DNA of 64,000 nucleotides from Bin87 sp965204685. Lineage in GTDB: Bacteria; Chloroflexota; Dehalococcoidia; Lucifugimonadales; UBA3495. The translations under genes and the position numbers were made by a program. Below, piece after piece: positions 42,708-51,542 of this stretch. The stretch lies in contig OZ242004.1 in the NCBI GenBank assembly GCA_965204685.1, positions 1,674,001 to 1,738,000 of the forward strand. The letters run 5' to 3'. Each line of letters starts with the position of its first letter. Within the stretch, counting starts at the first letter, position 1. The notes beneath the pieces were generated by a model. It saw nothing but the letters and a program-made list of their open reading frames with translations. It did no database searches and was not told the DNA's origin.

Positions 42708-43031
42708 TCACCAGCCAGAGCCGCGGAGGCGGCGCATCAAGGCGCGCACCAGCGGTATGCTGATGTTGGCTGCCGATTCCTCGTCCTCGTCATCCTCGCC
42801 CATGGAGACGTACACCAGGTTGCGGTCCCGGCGGACACGGGCCGGGATTTCCCGATATTCCAGGTACTCGTTCATCAGCCGCTCCAGCAGCACCGCCAGC
42901 AGATCCGGGTCGGCCCCGTCGATGGCCATGTGGTACATGGGGGATTGCCCCAGCCGGGGAGCCATCCAGTCAGCCATCTCCTCGATGCCGGCGTCGTCAA
43001 AGGGATTGCCCCACTGGATTTTCTCGGTCAC
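42708..43031 (-). CDS. Hypothetical acidic protein, 107 aa
   Basis: A soluble 107-aa protein with DDAGIEEMADWMAPRLGQ near the N-terminus and a strongly acidic patch (GEDDEDEES). I do not recognise it. It converges with gpsA 28 bases away and is downstream of the Fic gene on the same strand. Confidence 0.6.
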   Translation of the reverse strand: MTEKIQWGNPFDDAGIEEMADWMAPRLGQSPMYHMAIDGADPDLLAVLLERLMNEYLEYREIPARVRRDRNLVYVSMGEDDEDEESAANISIPLVRALMRRLRGSGW

Positions 43032-43094
43032 TCCGCTTTCTCCCGATAACTTGGTTGGCCTCCGATGTTATCACGCCGCCGGCTCCGGTTGGCG

Positions 43095-44258
43095 CTACAA
43101 CGGCTCGGTACCCTCGCTGAGGATGGAGAGGTATTCGTTGTAGGCGAACAGCCGGTTGCGCCGCTGCCCCGTAATCTCGCGCACGATTCCCAAGTCGATC
43201 AGTGTCCGCATCGTCGCTGATACCACCCGAAATGACAACTCTGCCTGCTGCCCGGTATCGGACAATGAAAGGATGGGATGCGCCATCAGCGCTTGGTGCA
43301 CTTGCAGGGCTGAAATGGCCCGACGACCGCTTTGCCGGATGAGGCTGCGGTCCGTCTCGAACAGGCGCGACAGGCGCAGCGTCGTTTCAACCGCCTCATT
43401 GGCAGTCTCGCGCACGCCATCCAGGAAAAACATTAACCATCGTTCCCAATCCCCAGTGTGCCGCACCCGATCCAGCATTTGGTAATAGACCGATCTGTGC
43501 CGCTTGAAAAACAGGCTCAGATATAGCACCGGGTCCTGCAAGACCCCGGCGTGGCAGAGCAGCAGGGTAATCAGCAGCCGTCCCACGCGGCCGTTACCAT
43601 CCAGGAACGGATGGATCGTTTCAAACTGCAAATGAGCAAGGCCTGCCCGCAAAAGAATAGGCATCCCATAGTCGCTTGCATGACAAAAGCTTTCCAGGTC
43701 GCTCATACAACCGGCCACGAGGTGATGCGGGGGTGGCACGAAATCGGCCTCGCCGGGTCTTCTTCCGCCGATCCAATTTTGCGAGTTGCGAAATTCTCCC
43801 GGGTGCAGGTGACTGCCGCGTCCGCTGGACAGCAAGATGCCGTGCATCTCTCGAAGCAGCCGGTTGGACAGCGGGAATCCGTTGCGCATCCGTTCCAGCC
43901 CGTGTTCCATAGCGGCCACGTAATTCGATACTTCGGCTATGTCGTCAACGGGTACGCCTGGAGCCTCCGCCACTTCGGACAGCAACAAGTCCGCCAGTGA
44001 TGACCGGGAGCCTTCAATCTGAGAGGACAGGACCGCTTCTTTGCGCACGTACGCGTAGATGAACAGCGCTTTGTCCGGTATCAAGGCAGAGGTTGCGTTC
44101 AATCCTCCCAGTGCCAATGACGCCGCTTCAAGGGTCTGTAGGAACTGACCATCCAGCTCCAAAGGAGGGTCCGGCGGCAGTGGGTCCGGTACAAATGCGC
44201 TGATCCGTTCGCCGCCAACCACCCGAACCTCGTAGTGTCCAATCGTTCCGCGTTCCAT
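43095..44258 (-). CDS. Fic family protein (AMPylase-like)
   Basis: The 387-aa protein carries the complete Fic motif HPFLDGNGRVGR near residues 205-216, with the catalytic His and the nucleotide-binding GNGR. An N-terminal SSQIEGSRSSLADLL near residue 78 matches the inhibitory (S/T)xxxE(G/N) helix, so it is an autoinhibited class II type. A winged helix probably forms the C-terminus. Fic enzymes transfer AMP to target proteins such as gyrase; the target here is unknown. Confidence 0.92.
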   Translation of the reverse strand: MERGTIGHYEVRVVGGERISAFVPDPLPPDPPLELDGQFLQTLEAASLALGGLNATSALIPDKALFIYAYVRKEAVLSSQIEGSRSSLADLLLSEVAEAPGVPVDDIAEVSNYVAAMEHGLERMRNGFPLSNRLLREMHGILLSSGRGSHLHPGEFRNSQNWIGGRRPGEADFVPPPHHLVAGCMSDLESFCHASDYGMPILLRAGLAHLQFETIHPFLDGNGRVGRLLITLLLCHAGVLQDPVLYLSLFFKRHRSVYYQMLDRVRHTGDWERWLMFFLDGVRETANEAVETTLRLSRLFETDRSLIRQSGRRAISALQVHQALMAHPILSLSDTGQQAELSFRVVSATMRTLIDLGIVREITGQRRNRLFAYNEYLSILSEGTEPL

Positions 44259-44357
44259 CTCCGTCCTGTCCCTTATTGTACTTTCGGTACATAACCGACG
44301 GCCCTATTATACTTTAGGGCCGCAAACGCAAATAAGATTGGCGGCTGCCGTGTCAAT

Positions 44358-46403
44358 CTACACCTCCGTCAGCCACCACCGCGCCCTCCCATCCTCGCCG
44401 GAACCGGCCGCAATCTCCATCCCCTCCAGCAGCCACGCCCCGCTGATGCCCTGGGCTGTTGCCCGCAACTCTACGACGTCCGACAGCCGGCCCTCGACCA
44501 CGGCGTGTGCGTTGGGCCTGGCGAACAACGGTAACGAAGCCTCAACCTGCGCGCGCCGCACCGAGCGTTCGCTCAGCCGCGCCTCCGCTCCTTCCTGCGC
44601 CGCCGCGTAGTTGTCCACGTACCGGCAGTTCACCAATCTCCCGGATACGGATGCATCCGCATCGCCGGCCCGGTGGGCCGTTGTCGACTCCGCCTGCCAG
44701 CAGTGGTCGGCGGACAGGCTCAGGCTCTGCATATAGGCCCGACCTGTACCAGTATTGCGGATCCGCAGCATCCGGCCCCGGCCGGCGACGCCCGCTTCCG
44801 CTTCGGTGAGCAATGTCACCGCGATGTCATTTGTCACATCGGTCCCCGTTCCGGCCGCGTCGTCCGTCGCCGTGTAATCGGTTTGCGCCACTGGCGTTTG
44901 CACTTCGTCGATTGCTTCCCAGGCTTCCGAGGCTGCCAGCACTAGACGTTCCTTGCCGGCGTCGACGGCCAGGGGCTCGTTCAGGCTCCAGACCCGTTGC
45001 CTGCCCTCATCGGCCAGCCTCCGGTAGCGGAACACCACCCCGTCCTCCGTTGCCGATGCTCCGTCGTCCCGCCGCAGGCTCGAGGCGTAAGGGCCGGCGC
45101 TGTCGGCGGTATCGGCCACTGTTGCCCTGACCAGCGATGCCGGGTCCCGGTGCGCCCGGATGCTCGACCGCAGCGCGGAGGATTCGAGGCGAACCCGGCC
45201 GTGCCCGTCGGTGTAGATCAGCCCGTGCTCCTCCCGTTGCAACCGCCGCAGCGCCCGCGCCGCCGACACCTCCCAAACCGACCGCGCCCCGCCGGTAAGC
45301 AGGACCCGACCCGTGTCCAGGCGGTACTGGCCCGGCGCGAGACCCGACCACGCGAGGATCGACGCCGCCACGTCGCCGGAGCGTATCGGCCCGCCCGGCA
45401 GCGCGCGGCGCAACCGCACCGACTCCAGCCGCTGCATCACGTCTGCGGCTTCGATCCGACAGGTTCCGTCCGAGTAGTCGGGAGAGATGTTGGTCACCCG
45501 TCCCCGGAACAACCCGCGACCCACGCCGAAACCGCCCCAGCGGTCCGCCGTGTTGCGGAAGCTGCGCCACAGTCCATGCCGACCGGACTCTGGCGGATTG
45601 GCAATTCCGTTCGCCGTCAGCAGGGTGCGGCCGGCAAGGTCTCTGGCTTCCAGGTTGATCGCGTGCACTCTAACGCTGTCCGCCGTCTGCTCGATCTCCA
45701 GGTCGTGCCACGCCGCCCGCGGCAACGGCCTTCCGGACGCCAGGCGGGTCACCGTGGATCCGACCACTCGCTCCAGCACGCTGGATGCGCGGTTGAACCG
45801 CAGCCGCAGGCAGTTGTTGGGGGCAACGCCCCGCAGCACGAACCCGCCCTGGCCGTTGGTCGCCCTCCGGTAGCGCGCCGTGAGCGTTGCGATGGCGTCT
45901 TCGGTGTCCAGCAGCGCCACCACGTCGGACGGTGGAAACGAGCCCACTGTACCCCGGGCTACCCCGTCCAGGACGGCAAAGCCGTTTCCCGCCGTGGCGA
46001 TCACCTCCCAGCGCGCGTTGCCGAACCTGGCCGGCCGCCGGTCCAGGTCCTCGGATCCTACGCCGGCGGTGGCGAAGTCGTCGTGCAGCCGGCTGACCCG
46101 CAACCTGACCTCACGGCCGGGCCTGACGTTCGACCCCAACGGCCCGTCATCGTTGCCGGGGGTGTACCTGTGACCCGCGTTGTTCAGCGTCAACTCCAGG
46201 CTGGCCGGCGCGGCGAACTCCGGTACGGGCAAACCCCGGCGTCCCCAGCCCCAGCGCACACCCAGGATGTCGTCCGATATGTCCACGTCCTCCTTTCCCC
46301 AGTTCCCGTTGCCAGACCAGTTGACCCATACCTGCCAGCGCAGCGCGGGAATCGAAGCCGGGCCGCCCGATGGCGGTGAGATTGCGTCAGTATTCATAGT
46401 CAT
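44358..46403 (-). CDS. Phage tail structural protein (tail tip or baseplate-like)
   Basis: The 681-aa protein starts with WQVWVNWSGNGNWGKEDVDISDD, a pattern seen in prophage tail proteins. LELTLNNAGHRYTPGN and GPLGSNVRPGREVRLRV near residues 70-100 belong to the same kind of domain. The middle looks like a jelly-roll lectin-type insert (residues 130-290) and the rest is strand-rich. I infer a tail tip or hub role. It lies on the same strand as the capsid genes but is separated from them by four plus-strand genes. Confidence 0.6.
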   Translation of the reverse strand: MTMNTDAISPPSGGPASIPALRWQVWVNWSGNGNWGKEDVDISDDILGVRWGWGRRGLPVPEFAAPASLELTLNNAGHRYTPGNDDGPLGSNVRPGREVRLRVSRLHDDFATAGVGSEDLDRRPARFGNARWEVIATAGNGFAVLDGVARGTVGSFPPSDVVALLDTEDAIATLTARYRRATNGQGGFVLRGVAPNNCLRLRFNRASSVLERVVGSTVTRLASGRPLPRAAWHDLEIEQTADSVRVHAINLEARDLAGRTLLTANGIANPPESGRHGLWRSFRNTADRWGGFGVGRGLFRGRVTNISPDYSDGTCRIEAADVMQRLESVRLRRALPGGPIRSGDVAASILAWSGLAPGQYRLDTGRVLLTGGARSVWEVSAARALRRLQREEHGLIYTDGHGRVRLESSALRSSIRAHRDPASLVRATVADTADSAGPYASSLRRDDGASATEDGVVFRYRRLADEGRQRVWSLNEPLAVDAGKERLVLAASEAWEAIDEVQTPVAQTDYTATDDAAGTGTDVTNDIAVTLLTEAEAGVAGRGRMLRIRNTGTGRAYMQSLSLSADHCWQAESTTAHRAGDADASVSGRLVNCRYVDNYAAAQEGAEARLSERSVRRAQVEASLPLFARPNAHAVVEGRLSDVVELRATAQGISGAWLLEGMEIAAGSGEDGRARWWLTEV

Positions 46404-46531
46404 GCTGGTGTCTGGACCTCCAAGAGAGCGGTCGGTCCTTTTGATTGCACGGTGGTTTGGGCATTTCGCCGCTGGATTGGCGCAAACGCGCGAAAACGAT
46501 TAGCATCAGGGCTGCGCAAGGAGCGAAGAGC

Positions 46532-47194
46532 ATGGCCAGGCACTGGATCAGCTATAGCGTCGACCGGGACCCGCGACGGCGGCGGCGGGGCTGGCAGTGG
46601 CGATGGCCGTGGAACTGGGGCCGGGGCCCTGGGTATGGGCGTCCTCATGTCGTCCGCATCCAGCCCACCCGCCAGCGCGTCCGTTTCAACGACGGCGTTC
46701 GCCGCCGCATCTGGCCGTGGCTGCTGCTCCTGTTGCTGCTTCTGCTTCTGCTCTTCCTGGGGCTCCTGGCATGGTTCCTCCTTGACGATCCGGGGCAGTC
46801 CGGCAGTGCCGATCAAACCAACGGCGGGAGCCAGCCCGGCGCGGCCGCGGACACGACCCCCGGCGGCAGCGCTCCGCCCGTCGACTCGGCTCTGGCGCTG
46901 ACCCGCGCCGACGACGGCAGCGCTATGGTCTCCGTGCCCGACCGGCCCACGCTGCGCCTCGACGACAACGCGAAGCTGATGGACCTGGGCGACGGCTCCT
47001 GCCATGCCCAGCGCTACGTGCTGATGACCGATGGCAAGGCCGTTCCCATAGACGACCTCGACCAGGCGACGGTCGACGCGCTGGCCCGGTCCGACGTCCC
47101 CATAGATACCGTGGCCCTCGGCCCCAACGTCGACACCCGCGCCCTCCAGACCATCGCCTCCCGCACCGGCGGCACCTTCACCAAAATGGATTAG
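46532..47194 (+). CDS. Membrane protein with basic Trp-rich N-terminus and vWA-like tail
   Basis: The 220-aa protein has an Arg/Trp-rich N-terminus (DRDPRRRRRGWQWRWPWNWG), then a poly-Leu membrane helix (about residues 64-88), a Gly/Ser/Pro linker and an extracellular domain. The last 22 residues (VDTRALQTIASRTGG) resemble the end of a von Willebrand A domain, but the MIDAS motif DxSxS is absent. AAGGAG precedes the ATG at 46532. It is an insertion within the phage module. Function unknown. Confidence 0.65.
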   Translation: MARHWISYSVDRDPRRRRRGWQWRWPWNWGRGPGYGRPHVVRIQPTRQRVRFNDGVRRRIWPWLLLLLLLLLLLFLGLLAWFLLDDPGQSGSADQTNGGSQPGAAADTTPGGSAPPVDSALALTRADDGSAMVSVPDRPTLRLDDNAKLMDLGDGSCHAQRYVLMTDGKAVPIDDLDQATVDALARSDVPIDTVALGPNVDTRALQTIASRTGGTFTKMD

Positions 47195-47251
47195 ATTCCC
47201 GCTGCGGGCGCGTCCGATAGGAACGCCTGTCCCAGTCCGGAGCACGTGCCA

Positions 47252-47974
47252 ATGATTGCCCGTACCACCGCCCAGGCCGCCCAGGCTTTCTTCGATGCTG
47301 CCGACCGGCACTTCGAGGACGAGGAGCCGCTGCTGGCCTACGAAAACCTGTGGAACGCCGCGGCCCACGCCCTCACCGCCGTGGCGGACTCCCGTGGTTG
47401 GCCGTCCGGCGACTTGCCGGACCTGAGGAGCGCCGCAGAACGCCTGGCCAGCGAAGCCCACGACCACCACCTGCGACACCAGTTCGCCGTGGCCCAGCAG
47501 TTCCGCGCCAAGTTCAACTACGGTTTCGTCGAGCGGCACCAACTGGCCGACTACTGCCGCCTGATGCGGGAGTTCGTTGACCGTATGCTCGCCCTGCTGG
47601 ACGCCTACGGGCAGGTCGTTCCCCAGTCTCCCCAGGAGCACGCCGGGGCGGCGCGAGACTCGTTGCAGTCTGCCCAGGCAGAGTTCGCGGCGGGAGACTC
47701 GGCCTCCGGCTCTGACCGCCTGTGGCAGGCCGCCGTCCACGCGGTGACCGCCGTGGCTCGTGAGCGCGGTTGGCCCAGCGACGGCCACGCGGACGTGAAA
47801 GCCGCCGCCGACCGCCTCGCCGAGGGAGACGCGGCTGTCATCGCCGGCTTCTTCGCCGCCCAGCAGTTTCACGCCAACGCCACCCACGATTTCATGGAAC
47901 CGGACGACGTCAGCCGCGGCCTTCCCCTGGTCCGGGACTTCGCCCACCGCACCCTCTCCATGCTTGAGAACTGA
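47252..47974 (+). CDS. Tandem HEPN/PaREP1-like helical protein
   Basis: The 240-aa protein consists of two related helical halves (about residues 1-110 and 127-240). Each has ALxAVAxxRGWPS near its middle (HALTAVADSRGWPSGD and HAVTAVARERGWPSDG) and an AQQFxAxxxxxFxE segment. This pattern resembles PaREP1/HEPN-like domains, which are often fused or paired in defence and stress genes. A GTG six bases upstream is an alternative start. It follows the previous gene on the same strand. Confidence 0.7.
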   Translation: MIARTTAQAAQAFFDAADRHFEDEEPLLAYENLWNAAAHALTAVADSRGWPSGDLPDLRSAAERLASEAHDHHLRHQFAVAQQFRAKFNYGFVERHQLADYCRLMREFVDRMLALLDAYGQVVPQSPQEHAGAARDSLQSAQAEFAAGDSASGSDRLWQAAVHAVTAVARERGWPSDGHADVKAAADRLAEGDAAVIAGFFAAQQFHANATHDFMEPDDVSRGLPLVRDFAHRTLSMLEN

Positions 47975-48058
47975 CACTGGGTTGCCATGTCCTCCGTTGC
48001 CGCCGCCGGCCGGTTGTGCCATAATCCTGCGCATCAGCCCGCCAACGGAGTATGGGCA

Positions 48059-48364
48059 ATGGTTGCCTCCGAGCTATACATTCTCTACGGCTTTCTCGCA
48101 TTTATCTCCCTGTTGCTGGTCGCCTTGGTAGGATTTCAGATCCGCCAGTCGTTCACCATGGGTCGGATCGTAGGTGAATTGAGCACTCTCACTGCTCGCG
48201 TCGAACGCCTCGAAGAGCAGATGGGGACCGTTCGCGAACAACTGGCCGAGGTTCGGGGCTTGGTGCTGGCCATGCACGACCGGATGGACCTCCTCATGCG
48301 CCACCACCATGACGACGCCGGACGCGTGGTCATCGTTCCCGCTGAGGAAGTCGCCGCCGACTGA
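48059..48364 (+). CDS. Small membrane-anchored coiled-coil protein
   Basis: The 101-aa product has one membrane helix (about residues 5-30) and a coiled coil with leucine spacing (LSTLTARVERLEEQMGTVRE). A His-rich HHHDD near residue 83 and an acidic tail follow. The start may lie earlier. The next gene has the same layout. Neither is a family I recognise. Confidence 0.6.
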   Translation: MVASELYILYGFLAFISLLLVALVGFQIRQSFTMGRIVGELSTLTARVERLEEQMGTVREQLAEVRGLVLAMHDRMDLLMRHHHDDAGRVVIVPAEEVAAD

Positions 48365-48451
48365 TTGGGCCATTAGCGCCTTGTAGTCCTGCACTGTGAG
48401 GCCGGCCCGAATGAGTTTAGCCTGCCAATTCTCAACCATGTGGAGTCGATA

Positions 48452-48724
48452 ATGATTTCTCCCGCAGAATTCGCCCTTTTTGGCGCACTCTTTTTCGTCC
48501 TGGTCGTTTCGGCAGTGATTCTGGCGCTGCTGTGCTGGCGAGCTTTTGTCAATCCCAATCTGCTGGGTCGCGGGCTTCCCGAGCGCATCAACCATCAAGA
48601 GACGCGGATCGCCCATCTCGAGAAGCGTGTCGCCGACCAGGAAGCGGAGCTGGAGGTTCTGCGCCGGCAGGTGGACGAATTGAGCGAGCGGGTGTCCAAC
48701 TTGTTCCGCTGGGAAACGCAGTGA
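48452..48724 (+). CDS. Small membrane-anchored coiled-coil protein
   Basis: The 90-aa product has one membrane helix (about residues 5-28) and a C-terminal coiled coil (QETRIAHLEKRVADQEAEL). GGAG lies before the ATG at 48452. With the previous gene it forms a pair of similar proteins, perhaps partners in a heteromeric coiled coil. It converges with the tail tube gene seven bases away. Confidence 0.6.
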   Translation: MISPAEFALFGALFFVLVVSAVILALLCWRAFVNPNLLGRGLPERINHQETRIAHLEKRVADQEAELEVLRRQVDELSERVSNLFRWETQ

Positions 48725-48731
48725 TGTGTCG

Positions 48732-49157
48732 TCACCACGTCCCCAGCTCGGCCGGCCCGTCCTGCCGGAACCGCGCCTCGAACCGCACCGGCTCGCCGGC
48801 CGCGCTGCTGATCCGATAGGACAGGCACACGAACTGGCCCGACACCCGACGCTGGCCCGGCCCGTTGCCCGCCGGCCCGTACTCCACCGCAACCGTCCGC
48901 CCGACGATGCCTGACAGCACCACGTCCGGGCCGATGCCCGGCGTGTCGTCCCACCGGCCCGACAGGGTGAACTCTTGTGCCAACTCGGCGCCTGCCGCCG
49001 TTCGGGGCGCGCCATCGTTTACTCCGGTGGCGTCCCGTGGGCTCAACTCCCGGCCCAGCGGCCCGACCCGTTCCACCCACGGCGACAGGTCCCGCATCAC
49101 CCTGCCGGCGTCTTCCATCGCCACGTAGCTGCGCCCCGCGCTGGAATATCCCGTCAC
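48732..49157 (-). CDS. Phage tail tube-like protein
   Basis: The 141-aa frame starts at GTG 49157, three bases after the connector stop, with GGGAGTC upstream. It begins VTGYSSAGRSYVAMEDAGRV, then FTLSGRWDD near residue 67, YGPAGN near 98 and a final GEPVRFEARFRQDGP. This strand-rich plan with a terminal F-W pair is typical of tail tube or major tail proteins. Position after the connector fits phage gene order. Confidence 0.65.
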   Translation of the reverse strand: MTGYSSAGRSYVAMEDAGRVMRDLSPWVERVGPLGRELSPRDATGVNDGAPRTAAGAELAQEFTLSGRWDDTPGIGPDVVLSGIVGRTVAVEYGPAGNGPGQRRVSGQFVCLSYRISSAAGEPVRFEARFRQDGPAELGTW

Positions 49158-49159
49158 GT

Positions 49160-50011
49160 TCAGACTCCCAGGGCGGCAACGCGCCGGCGATACGGTTTGA
49201 GCAGCGCGCGAACCGCCGGGGAGATGCCACCCACATCTCCCCGACCATCGCCCTCCGATAGCGAGAAAGGCCCCCCAAGCCTCTCCCGCCACCAGACGGC
49301 GGCCTGCTGCAGGCACGCCTCGGTCACCGCCGATGGATAGCGGTACACCGATACCCCCGAGCCCACGGCGTGCGTCTGCGGCGTCGTGCCGTTCACGCCG
49401 CGCTGCACGGTGAGTGTGGTCGTGCCCTGGGCGTCTGTGGCAACGGTGGTCACGTACATCTGCTCGTCGCCGACCCGCACCGTTTGGCCGGCCAACAACG
49501 GCGCGGAAACATCGCCGGATGCGGCCACCTTGACTCCCATGTCGCCAGCCGAGGCCTCCGTGCCCGACACTTGCAAGCCGGTATCCTCGCGCACGTCGCC
49601 GTAGCCCCACGCGCCGGCGATGATCACGCCGCCCCGGCTCAGCGGGAACCGGCGCCCGCCGGCCGTGGCCACGATGCGCGTGTACGGCCGTCCGCCCGGT
49701 TCCGTGGGCGCGGCGTTCAGCGGGTAGGCCAGCCAGTCGCCCGAGTTCCATCCGATCCACCGGCCCGTCGCGCCCTCGCGCACCCGCACCTCGGCGGCGG
49801 ACACCAGGTCGCTTACCGCCAGCACGACCCGCCCGGTCCCGTCGAACCTGCGCTCGCCTTCGGTGACGTAGAAGTGGCGGTCGCAGTACCCATCGATCCA
49901 CCGGGACGCCGTTTCCAGCATCCCCAGCAACCGTGCGTCGTGTCCGTCGTCCGGCGTGTTGAGAAACGCCGCCGATTTCAGCGTCGTCAGGTCGCCGTAA
50001 GCGTTGGGCAT
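49160..50011 (-). CDS. Phage head-tail connector-like protein
   Basis: The 283-aa protein begins with a helical part (YGDLTTLKSAAFL and LLGMLETASRWIDGYCDRHFY) typical of gp6-like connectors. A strand-rich middle and a C-terminal helix (AVTEACLQQAAVWWRERLG) follow, and it ends ALLKPYRR. GGGAGGG lies just before two adjacent ATGs; I took the second. It sits between the capsid and tail tube genes in the usual order. Confidence 0.65.
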   Translation of the reverse strand: MPNAYGDLTTLKSAAFLNTPDDGHDARLLGMLETASRWIDGYCDRHFYVTEGERRFDGTGRVVLAVSDLVSAAEVRVREGATGRWIGWNSGDWLAYPLNAAPTEPGGRPYTRIVATAGGRRFPLSRGGVIIAGAWGYGDVREDTGLQVSGTEASAGDMGVKVAASGDVSAPLLAGQTVRVGDEQMYVTTVATDAQGTTTLTVQRGVNGTTPQTHAVGSGVSVYRYPSAVTEACLQQAAVWWRERLGGPFSLSEGDGRGDVGGISPAVRALLKPYRRRVAALGV

Positions 50012-50024
50012 CATCCCTCCCATT

Positions 50025-50133
50025 GTCAGAAACAGGATTACCAGGATTTCGGGATTGGCAGGATTGCGGCCCTCCGGTGGCGAAACTACATCAATCCTGC
50101 TAATCCTCGAATCCGACAAATCCTGATTCTGAC
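50025..50133. repeat. Family C inverted-repeat element in the phage operon
   Basis: The ends TTGTCAGAAACAGGATTACC and an inverse GACAAATCCTGATTCTGAC enclose a 109-base unit. It sits exactly between the capsid gene stop and the connector start. Relatives are at 55441, 56696, 57271 and 63532. Confidence 0.88.
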
Positions 50134-50135
50134 GA

Positions 50136-51485
50136 TTACACCGTGATGTTGTACTGCAGCGCGGTATGCTTGGCCGACGCCCGCGCCCCCGTCCGTTCCA
50201 TGAAGGCCAGACGCATGCTCACCACCATGATGTTCTGCCGCTTCTGGATGTCCCGCGTGGTCTCGATCATCAGCTCCCGCCGGAAACCCAGCCGCCACTG
50301 CGTCCGGTTCACCGCCAGCAGCCGGCCCTTGGCGTTGCTGGCGCCGTCCGTCACCTTGCCGTCGGCGTCCGACGGCGCCAGTTGCTCCGACACGATGACC
50401 GGGATGCCGTCCACCTGGGCCAGCTGTCCGTTGAGCAGCGTCGCCTGCGGCCCCAGCTTGTCCAGCGTGCGGAACTCGCCGACGCCCAGCGACTTGATGT
50501 ACGTGCCCACGTCGGCGATGTAGGCCAACTCCGACGGGCGCACCCCGTACTTGCCCAGCAGACCCCGCGCCTCGTTGAACATGTCCGCGCTGGGCGCGGC
50601 CCCGTGGTTGTTGCCCTGCGCCGCGTTGTCCACCAGCGGGAGGTGCAGCAGCCCGTCGAACCCAACCAGCCAGTGGGCCTTGCCCGCCGTGGACGCCGCA
50701 ATGGTCGCCTCGTCGGCGTTGATGTTGTTCTGCAGCGTCGTGTCCGCGTTGAGCAGCACGTCGTCGATCACCTCCACGGCGTTGCGGACCAGCGTGCTGC
50801 GCACCTCCGCCGCCATGGCGATCACCGCGTCCTCCTCCAGCGTCAGCGACCACGGAACCTCGGCCACCAACTCGTAGGCCGTGAGCGTCTGCCGGCCGGT
50901 GGCCAACGCCGTCTCGGTGGTGGCCGTGTTCTCCGTTCCCGGATACCAGGACACGTCACCCAGCTGCAGCGGGATTTCGAAGGGGTTGGTGGGCATGTCA
51001 ACGCGAGTGAACAGGCCGGCCACCAGGGTGTCCACGTTGATGTCGGCCCACAGCGCCGCGGCTTCGCCGGTGGCGACGAGCTCATCGCCAGCGCCGGCGG
51101 TGGTGCTGTCCATGGCGGCCTTCAGGTTGGCCTGCCAGTCCTCCAGCGCGCGGGGGTTCACGTCGCCCGGCTCGCGCTGTTGCGCGGCCAGCACGCTGCG
51201 TACGCAGGCCAGGTCCAGCGCGTCCATGCCCTGGTACTTGCCGAAGGGCACCCGGGGCCGGTCGCTGCCCCGGTCCATGCCGTGACCACCGCCAGAGAAC
51301 CGGGCCAGCATGGCCTGACGCTCGCCGACCCGCTGCTTCTCGGTCAGCTCGCCGACTGCCCGGCTCAGCCGCTCCATTTCCTCACGCAGCGGCGGCAAAT
51401 CGGCGTCCAGCCGCTGCCGGTAGAACTCGCGCACCTCCGCCACCTCGTTCTTGATCGTCTCCAGTTCCCATGTTGAAAGTGTCAT
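50136..51485 (-). CDS. HK97-type phage major capsid protein
   Basis: The 449-aa protein has an N-terminal coiled-coil delta domain (about residues 5-65), then an HK97-fold body. LVAEVPWSLTLEEDAVIAMA near 216 and GVRPSELAYIADVGTYIKSL near 325 belong to that body. GIPVIVSEQLAPSDADG near 373 and RRELMIETTRDIQKRQ near 408 follow. Capsid proteins of this type self-assemble after the delta domain is cut off by the prohead protease encoded upstream. No RGD or encapsulin cargo signature is evident. Confidence 0.85.
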   Translation of the reverse strand: MTLSTWELETIKNEVAEVREFYRQRLDADLPPLREEMERLSRAVGELTEKQRVGERQAMLARFSGGGHGMDRGSDRPRVPFGKYQGMDALDLACVRSVLAAQQREPGDVNPRALEDWQANLKAAMDSTTAGAGDELVATGEAAALWADINVDTLVAGLFTRVDMPTNPFEIPLQLGDVSWYPGTENTATTETALATGRQTLTAYELVAEVPWSLTLEEDAVIAMAAEVRSTLVRNAVEVIDDVLLNADTTLQNNINADEATIAASTAGKAHWLVGFDGLLHLPLVDNAAQGNNHGAAPSADMFNEARGLLGKYGVRPSELAYIADVGTYIKSLGVGEFRTLDKLGPQATLLNGQLAQVDGIPVIVSEQLAPSDADGKVTDGASNAKGRLLAVNRTQWRLGFRRELMIETTRDIQKRQNIMVVSMRLAFMERTGARASAKHTALQYNITV

Positions 51486-51542
51486 ACCTTGCAAACTCCT
51501 CAAAAATCCTGTCCATCATGTTCATCGATGTAGAATTCGTCT

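Noticed and set aside
48732..49901. A 389-aa minus-strand frame as one gene
   Set aside because: Its first two thirds lie antiframe over the connector gene and are Arg/Gly-rich nonsense; only the last 141 codons, from GTG 49157, look like a protein.
50136..51485. Encapsulin nanocompartment shell instead of phage capsid
   Set aside because: The neighbouring prohead protease, connector and tail tube genes and the N-terminal delta domain point to a phage capsid; there is no cargo gene.
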